Positions 58,786 to 64,000 of a DNA stretch of 64,000 bases are shown in pieces. Made by a program: the position numbers and the translations under genes. This DNA comes from Amycolatopsis orientalis DSM 43388 (GTDB lineage: Bacteria > Actinomycetota > Actinomycetes > Mycobacteriales > Pseudonocardiaceae), in the NCBI RefSeq assembly GCF_000411975.1, contig NZ_ASXG01000196.1, positions 1-64,000 on the forward strand, given 5' to 3'. The notes under the pieces are model-generated. The model searched no databases. It worked only from the letters and a program-made list of their open reading frames with translations, and was not told the origin of the DNA. How positions within the stretch are numbered: the first letter of the stretch is position 1; each line of letters starts with the position of its first letter.

Positions 58786-61700
58786 ATGAGAACGAAGCGA
58801 CTGCTCGCGCGCGCCGCGATCGCCGCCCTGTCCCTGCTCCTGACCGCACCCGCCTGGCCGGCCAGCGGTGCGCCGGCCGGCCCCGCCGCCGCGCCGGCCG
58901 TCCGGCCCGCCGCGCAAGCCGCCACCGCGACGTACACCGCCAGCAGCCAGTTGCCCGGCTATCCCGTCGCCAACGTCGGCGACGGCAACCAGGCCACCTA
59001 CTGGGAAAGCGCGAACAACCAGTTCCCCCAATGGATTCAGGCCGATCTGGGCGCGCCGGCGGATGTCGCGCAGCTCGTGCTCAAACTGCCCGCGAACTGG
59101 GAAGCCCGCACCGAAACCTTCGCCGTGCAGGGCAGCGCGAACGGCGCGAGCTTCAGCGACCTCGTGCCCTCGGCCGGCTACCGGTTCGACCCGGCGACCG
59201 GCAATACGGTCACCGTCAACCTCACCGGGAACACTCGCTACGTCCGGCTGAACATCACCGCCAACACCGGCTGGCCCGCCGCGCAGCTGGCGGAGTTCGA
59301 GGTGCACGGCCCGGCCGGCGGCGACCCGCAACCGCCGTCCGCGCCGGGCAATCTCGCCTACACCGAGCCCGCGAGCGGCCAGATCCGGCTGACCTGGTCG
59401 GCGTCCACCGACAACACCGGGGTCACCGGCTACGACGTGTACGCCAACGGCCAGCTCCGCGGCAGTGTCGCCGGGGATGTGCTGACCTACACCGACAACC
59501 AGCCGGCCAGCGCGAGCGTTTCGTACTACGTGCGCGCTCGCGACGCGGCGGGCAACCAGTCGGCGAACAGCAACACCGTGACCCGGAACGGCACCCAGAG
59601 CGGCACGAATCTCGCGCTGCACAAGCCGATCACGGCGTCGTCGACCCAGCAGACCTACGTCGCGGCGAACGCCGACGACGATTCGGTGACCACATACTGG
59701 GAGGGCAGCGGGGCGTATCCGAACCTGCTGACCGTGGCGCTCGGCTCGCACGCCGACCTCGACCGCGTCGTCGTGAAGCTCAACCCGGACCCAGCGTGGA
59801 GCGCGCGGACGCAGACGATCGCCGTCGAGGGCCGCGACCAGGGCGCGACCGACTTCGCCACGCTGGCGCCCGCGCAGACCTACAGTTTCGACCCGGCGAG
59901 CGGCAACACCGTGACCATCCCGGTCAGCGGCCGGGCCAGCGACGTCCGCCTGCGCTTCACCGCCAACTCCGGGGCGGGCGGCGGCCAGGCGGCGGAATTC
60001 CAGGTCTTCGGCGTGCCCGCGCCGAACCCGGACCTGACGGTTTCGGACGTGTCCTGGTCGCCGCAGAAGCCGGTGGAGACCGACGCGATCACCGTGTCGG
60101 CGACCGTCCGCAACGCCGGGACGGCGGCCTCGGGCGCGACCGACGTGAACCTCTACCTGGGCAAGACGAAGGTCGGCACAGCGGCGGTCGGCGCGCTCGC
60201 GGCCGGAGCGGCCACGACGGTGTCGGCGACCATCGGCGCCCGGGACGCGGGCAGCTATGACGTGACCGCGAAGGTCGACGAGGCCAACACCGTCATCGAA
60301 ACGAACGAGGACAACAACTCCTACACCAGTGCGACGCCGCTGGTCGTCAATCCGGTGCAGAGTTCCGACCTCGTCGCGGCCACCGCTTGGTCGCCGAACA
60401 ACCCCGCCGCGGGCAACACGGTTACCTTCACCGCGACCCTGCGCAACCAAGGCACTGTCGCGTCAGCGGACGGCGCGCACGGCGTCACGGCGACGATCGC
60501 CGACCAGAACGGCACAGTCGTCAAAACGCTGAGCGGTTCCGCTGCCGGGGTAATCGCGCCCGGAGCCACCGCCTCGGTGTCTCTCGGCTCCTGGACCGCA
60601 GCGAACGGCCGGTACACGGTGAAGACGGTCGTCGCGAACGATGCCAACGAGCTGCCCGCCAAGCAGGGCAACAACACCAGCACGCAATCGCTGTTCGTCG
60701 GCCGCGGCGCCAACATGCCGTACGACATGTACGAAGCCGAAGACGGCGTCGTCGCGGGCGGGGCGACGGTGATCGGTCCTAACCGGACGATCGGCGACCT
60801 CGCGGGCGAGGCGTCGGGCCGCAAGGCCGTCACGCTGAACTCGACGGGCTCCTCGGTCGAATTCACCACCCGCTCGGCGACCAACACGCTCGTCACCCGG
60901 TTCTCCATCCCGGACGCGCCGGGCGGCGGCGGGCAGAACGCGACGCTGAACGTGTACGTCGACGGAACGTTCCTCAAGGCCATCGACCTGACCTCGCACT
61001 ACGCGTGGCTCTACGGCGCCGAAGCCTCTCCGGGCAACTCGCCGAGCGCCGGACCGGCCCGGCACGTCTACGACGAGGCCAGCATGCTGCTCGGCACGAC
61101 CGTGCCCGCCGGCCACAAGATCAAATTGCAGAAGGACGCGGCGAACAGCTCGAACTACGCGATCGACTTCGTGAACTTCGAACTGGCCGCGGCGGCCGCG
61201 AACCCGGACCCCGCGCACTACGCGGTCCCGGCCGGGTTCAGCCAGCAGGACGTGCAGGCCGCGCTGGACAAGGTGCGCCAGGACCCGAACCTCACCGGCG
61301 TCTACCTCCCGGCCGGGCAGTACTCGATGACCGGCAAGGTCACCGTGTACGGCAAGCCGGTCACACTGCTCGGCGCCGGGCCGTGGTTCACCCAGTTCAC
61401 CGCGCCGGCCGGGCAGGAGAACACCGACATCGGGTTCGACGCGCAGGCCAGCGCGAGCGGGTCGACCTTCAGCGGATTCGCCGTGTTCGGGAACTACACG
61501 TCCCGCATCGACGGACCCGGCAAGGTCTTCAACTTCACCGGCGTCACGAACATGACCATCGACAACATCTGGGTGGAGCACCAGGTGTGCCTGCTCTGGG
61601 CGACCAATGTGGACAACTCCACGGTGAAGAACTCCCGCATCCGCGACACCTTCGCCGACGGCGTCAACTTCACCAACGGCAGCACCGGCAACCACGTCAC

Positions 61701-62373
61701 CAACAACGAGGCCCGGTCCACCGGTGACGACAGCTTCGCGTTGTTCGCCGCCACCGACATCAACCAGGGCAACCAGTACGACAACGTGTTCGAAAACCTG
61801 ACCGCGCTGCTTCCGTGGCGGGCGGCGGGCATCGCGGTGTACGGCGGGTACAACAACACCTTCCGGAACCTCTACATCGCGGACACGCTGACGTATTCCG
61901 GGATCACGCTCAGCTCGCTCGACTTCGGCTATCCGTTCCTCGGGTTCGGGCCGCAGCCGACGACTGTGCAGAACGCCTCGCTGGTCCGCACCGGCGGCCA
62001 TTTCTGGGGCAAGCAGACGTTCCCGGCGATCTGGATGTTCTCCGCGTCCAAGGAGTTCCGCGGCATCCGGGTGTCCGATGTGGACATCCAGAGCCCGACC
62101 TACAGCGGCGTCATGTTCCAGACCAAATACGACGGGAGCCAGCCGGAGAACCCGGTCCAGGACACGGTGCTGACCAACGTGTCGATCTCCGGGGCGCACC
62201 GCAGCGGCGACGAGTTCGACGCCAAGTCCGGGATCGGCGTCTGGGCGAACGAGCTGCCGGAACCCGGTCAGGGCCCGGCGGTCGGGTCGGCGACGTTCAC
62301 CGGGCTCACGCTGAGCGACAACGACCAGGACATCCGGAACACGACGACCACGTTCACCATCAACCGCACCTGA
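58786..62373 (+). CDS. Secreted modular alpha-1,3-glucanase-like protein (GH87)
   Basis: This 1195-residue exported protein has a signal peptide (about 1-29), an F5/8-type module (about 45-178), a fibronectin III domain (about 182-268), a second F5/8 module (about 272-410), two CARDB domains (about 414-640), a CBM6/35-like module starting MYEAEDGVVAGG (about 649-800) and a right-handed beta-helix (about 811-1195). In the helix, FADGVNF (Asp958) and TGDDSF (Asp981, Asp982) form the spaced Asp triad I associate with GH87 mutanases and mycodextranases. Hydrolysis of alpha-1,3-glucan, for example in fungal walls, is the likely role. AGAGGA precedes the ATG. Pectate-lyase-like activity is the alternative. 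Confidence 0.85.
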   Translation: MRTKRLLARAAIAALSLLLTAPAWPASGAPAGPAAAPAVRPAAQAATATYTASSQLPGYPVANVGDGNQATYWESANNQFPQWIQADLGAPADVAQLVLKLPANWEARTETFAVQGSANGASFSDLVPSAGYRFDPATGNTVTVNLTGNTRYVRLNITANTGWPAAQLAEFEVHGPAGGDPQPPSAPGNLAYTEPASGQIRLTWSASTDNTGVTGYDVYANGQLRGSVAGDVLTYTDNQPASASVSYYVRARDAAGNQSANSNTVTRNGTQSGTNLALHKPITASSTQQTYVAANADDDSVTTYWEGSGAYPNLLTVALGSHADLDRVVVKLNPDPAWSARTQTIAVEGRDQGATDFATLAPAQTYSFDPASGNTVTIPVSGRASDVRLRFTANSGAGGGQAAEFQVFGVPAPNPDLTVSDVSWSPQKPVETDAITVSATVRNAGTAASGATDVNLYLGKTKVGTAAVGALAAGAATTVSATIGARDAGSYDVTAKVDEANTVIETNEDNNSYTSATPLVVNPVQSSDLVAATAWSPNNPAAGNTVTFTATLRNQGTVASADGAHGVTATIADQNGTVVKTLSGSAAGVIAPGATASVSLGSWTAANGRYTVKTVVANDANELPAKQGNNTSTQSLFVGRGANMPYDMYEAEDGVVAGGATVIGPNRTIGDLAGEASGRKAVTLNSTGSSVEFTTRSATNTLVTRFSIPDAPGGGGQNATLNVYVDGTFLKAIDLTSHYAWLYGAEASPGNSPSAGPARHVYDEASMLLGTTVPAGHKIKLQKDAANSSNYAIDFVNFELAAAAANPDPAHYAVPAGFSQQDVQAALDKVRQDPNLTGVYLPAGQYSMTGKVTVYGKPVTLLGAGPWFTQFTAPAGQENTDIGFDAQASASGSTFSGFAVFGNYTSRIDGPGKVFNFTGVTNMTIDNIWVEHQVCLLWATNVDNSTVKNSRIRDTFADGVNFTNGSTGNHVTNNEARSTGDDSFALFAATDINQGNQYDNVFENLTALLPWRAAGIAVYGGYNNTFRNLYIADTLTYSGITLSSLDFGYPFLGFGPQPTTVQNASLVRTGGHFWGKQTFPAIWMFSASKEFRGIRVSDVDIQSPTYSGVMFQTKYDGSQPENPVQDTVLTNVSISGAHRSGDEFDAKSGIGVWANELPEPGQGPAVGSATFTGLTLSDNDQDIRNTTTTFTINRT

Positions 62374-62380
62374 GCACGCG

Positions 62381-62408
62381 GGCGCCCGCCGGACTCCCGG
62401 CGGGCGCC
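62381..62408 (+). terminator. Hairpin between the tandem glucanase-like genes
   Basis: A perfect 12-bp stem (62381-62392 with 62397-62408) and a 4-nt loop lie 7 bp after the first gene's stop. It may terminate or attenuate transcription into the next gene. Confidence 0.75.
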
Positions 62409-62443
62409 TCGTCCCCCTTTCCCCGCAGAGAAGAGAAGACGCC

Positions 62444-64000
62444 GTGACCCGTATGCGTTTGTCCTGTCTCGTCGCCGGTTTCCTCGCCGCCGGGCTTTTC
62501 GCGGCCGGCCTCACCCCGGCCGCCGCGGCCGGAGGCCCCTCGCCAGGCCCCGCTCCGAACGCGGCGGACGTGCCGTTGGCCCGAACAGTGTCCGCGAGCA
62601 GCGTGCAACCCGGATATCCGGTCGCCAACGCCTTCGACGGCAACCAGGCCACCTACTGGGAATCGGCCAACAACGCCTTCCCGCAATGGATCCAGGCGGA
62701 CCTCGGCTCGGCCAAGCCGCTGTCGCGCATCGTGCTGAAGCTTCCGGCCGCGTGGGAATCCCGCACTCAGACGTTCACCGTGCGCGGCAGCACCGACGGC
62801 ACCGCGTTCACCGACCTGGTCCGCTCGACCGGATACCAGTTCGTCGCCGGAACCAATACCGTCACGATCCCGATGACCGCGTCCGCCCGTTACGTGCGGC
62901 TGGACGTCACCGCGAACACCCAGTGGCCCGCCGCGCAGCTGTCGGAGTTCGAGCTGTACGGCCCGGACACGGGCGACACCCAGGCCCCGACCGCGCCCAC
63001 GAACGTCACGCTGACCGAGCCCGCGTCCGGGCAGGTACGGCTGACCTGGTCGCCGTCGACCGACGATGTCGGCGTCACCGGCTACACCGTCTATCGCGAC
63101 GGCACGCCCGTCACCACGGTCACCGGCACGACGTTCACCGAGAACCGGCCCGCGGGCACGCGGACCGAGTACTTCGTGCGCGCCAAGGACGCGGCCGGGA
63201 ACGAGTCCGCGGACAGCAACCACGTCGTCCGGGCCGGGACGCAGACCGGCCAGAACCTCGCCGCGGGCAAGCCGATCGAGGCATCCTCGACGGTCGGCGC
63301 GTTCGCGGCCGCCAACGCGAACGACAACAACACCGGCACTTATTGGGAGTCCTCCGCGGGCTACCCGAACACCCTGACCGTCAAGCTAGGCGCCGACGCG
63401 GACCTCGATTCGGTCGTCGTCAAGCTCAACCCGGACCCGATCTGGAGCGCACGGACCCAGAATTTCGAGATCCTCGGCCGCGCGCAGGGCGCCGCGGAAT
63501 TCACTCCGCTGTCCGCCCGGGCCGACTACCGCTTCGACCCGGCGGCGAACCAGAACACCGTGACGATCCCGGTCGCCGGCCGTGCCGCGGACGTGTGGCT
63601 GCGGTTCTTCGCCAACTCCGGCGCGCCCGGCGGCCAAGCGGCCGAGTTCCAGGTGTTCGGCACCCCCGCGCCCAACCCGGACCTGGTCGTCACCGGCATC
63701 GAGTGGACTCCGGCGAACCCGACCGAAGCCAGCGACCTGGCCGTGTCCGCGACAGTGCGAAACGCGGGTTCCGCCCCGGCGGCCGCGACCACAGTCGACG
63801 TGAGCGTCGGCGGCGCCGTCGTCGGGTCCGCGCCGGTCGGCGCGCTCGCGGCCGGAGCGTCAGCCAAGGCGACCGTCCCGGCGGGCAAGCGACCACAGGG
63901 CGCCTACCGCGTGGCGGCCACCGTCGACCCGGCCAACACTGTGTCCGAACAGGACGAAACCAACAACACGTTCACGTCGCCGACGCAGCTGGTGATCGCG
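62444..64000 (+). CDS. Secreted modular protein, tandem paralogue of the GH87-like protein (partial)
   Basis: The reading frame is open for 519 codons to the window end, so the C-terminus is missing. A signal peptide (about 1-28, ending PAAAA) is followed by an F5/8 module (about 46-180), a fibronectin III domain (about 183-265), a second F5/8 module (about 268-405) and the start of a CARDB domain. Long stretches match the preceding protein, such as GNQATYWESANN and KLNPDPIWSARTQ versus KLNPDPAWSARTQ. A catalytic domain presumably lies beyond the window; a second GH87 or another glucanase is expected. The GTG at 62444 is chosen by position; ATG at 62453 is an alternative. Confidence 0.85.
   Translation, partial: MTRMRLSCLVAGFLAAGLFAAGLTPAAAAGGPSPGPAPNAADVPLARTVSASSVQPGYPVANAFDGNQATYWESANNAFPQWIQADLGSAKPLSRIVLKLPAAWESRTQTFTVRGSTDGTAFTDLVRSTGYQFVAGTNTVTIPMTASARYVRLDVTANTQWPAAQLSEFELYGPDTGDTQAPTAPTNVTLTEPASGQVRLTWSPSTDDVGVTGYTVYRDGTPVTTVTGTTFTENRPAGTRTEYFVRAKDAAGNESADSNHVVRAGTQTGQNLAAGKPIEASSTVGAFAAANANDNNTGTYWESSAGYPNTLTVKLGADADLDSVVVKLNPDPIWSARTQNFEILGRAQGAAEFTPLSARADYRFDPAANQNTVTIPVAGRAADVWLRFFANSGAPGGQAAEFQVFGTPAPNPDLVVTGIEWTPANPTEASDLAVSATVRNAGSAPAAATTVDVSVGGAVVGSAPVGALAAGASAKATVPAGKRPQGAYRVAATVDPANTVSEQDETNNTFTSPTQLVIA

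Overview
The window is very GC-rich, densely packed DNA with GTG starts, ATGA/GTGA stop-start overlaps, Tat-type leaders, an F420-type oxidoreductase and actinobacterial regulator families (ANTAR, GntR/FCD, PucR). It reads as the chromosome of a filamentous actinomycete, most likely Amycolatopsis or a close Pseudonocardiales relative (inference from style; no rRNA is present). I see no tRNA, rRNA, CRISPR, transposase or prophage genes.

Layout. 0-3 kb: a class III lanthipeptide synthetase and its 44-residue precursor, closed by a strong terminator. 3-6 kb: LysR regulator, divergent EamA exporter, methyltransferase. 6-15 kb: a catabolic region with three amidohydrolase-superfamily enzymes, an SSS-type permease with its small DUF3311 partner, two paralogous GntR/FCD regulators, and a TetR/SDR pair. 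The palindrome TTGGTATACC sits just upstream of three of these transcription units and probably defines one regulon. 15-21 kb: a secreted glycan-degrading operon (GH29 fucosidase, GH84 hexosaminidase, GH35 galactosidase). 21-23 kb: Lrp regulator divergent from a leucine/valine-type dehydrogenase.

23-36 kb looks like a general-stress island: STAS proteins, a STAS-GAF-ANTAR protein, a degenerate RsbW-like protein, universal stress protein, type II NADH dehydrogenase, Rv2629/Vms1-like protein, PfpI/DJ-1, SRPBCC, a P450, small membrane proteins and a 49-residue proline-rich peptide. Three of its promoters match GTTT-N15-GGGTA(A/C/T) perfectly (sigma-B/F class) and several more match partly. Two blocks of degenerate non-coding repeats lie between the regulatory genes. 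36-40 kb: the Pnkp/Hen1 RNA-repair operon, with Hen1 split by an apparent -1 frameshift.

40-44 kb: IclR-formimidoylglutamase-amino-acid ABC transporter operon, with IclR-like half-sites upstream. 44-50 kb: FUSC-type membrane protein, YdeP-type molybdopterin oxidoreductase, PucR-type regulator, two small proteins. 50-64 kb: a second carbohydrate region with a GH29 fucosidase (sharing an operator-like motif with the first glycan operon), a LacI-controlled alpha-glucoside ABC transporter with GH13 glucosidase, and two tandem modular secreted proteins, the first a probable GH87 alpha-1,3-glucanase and the second cut by the window end.
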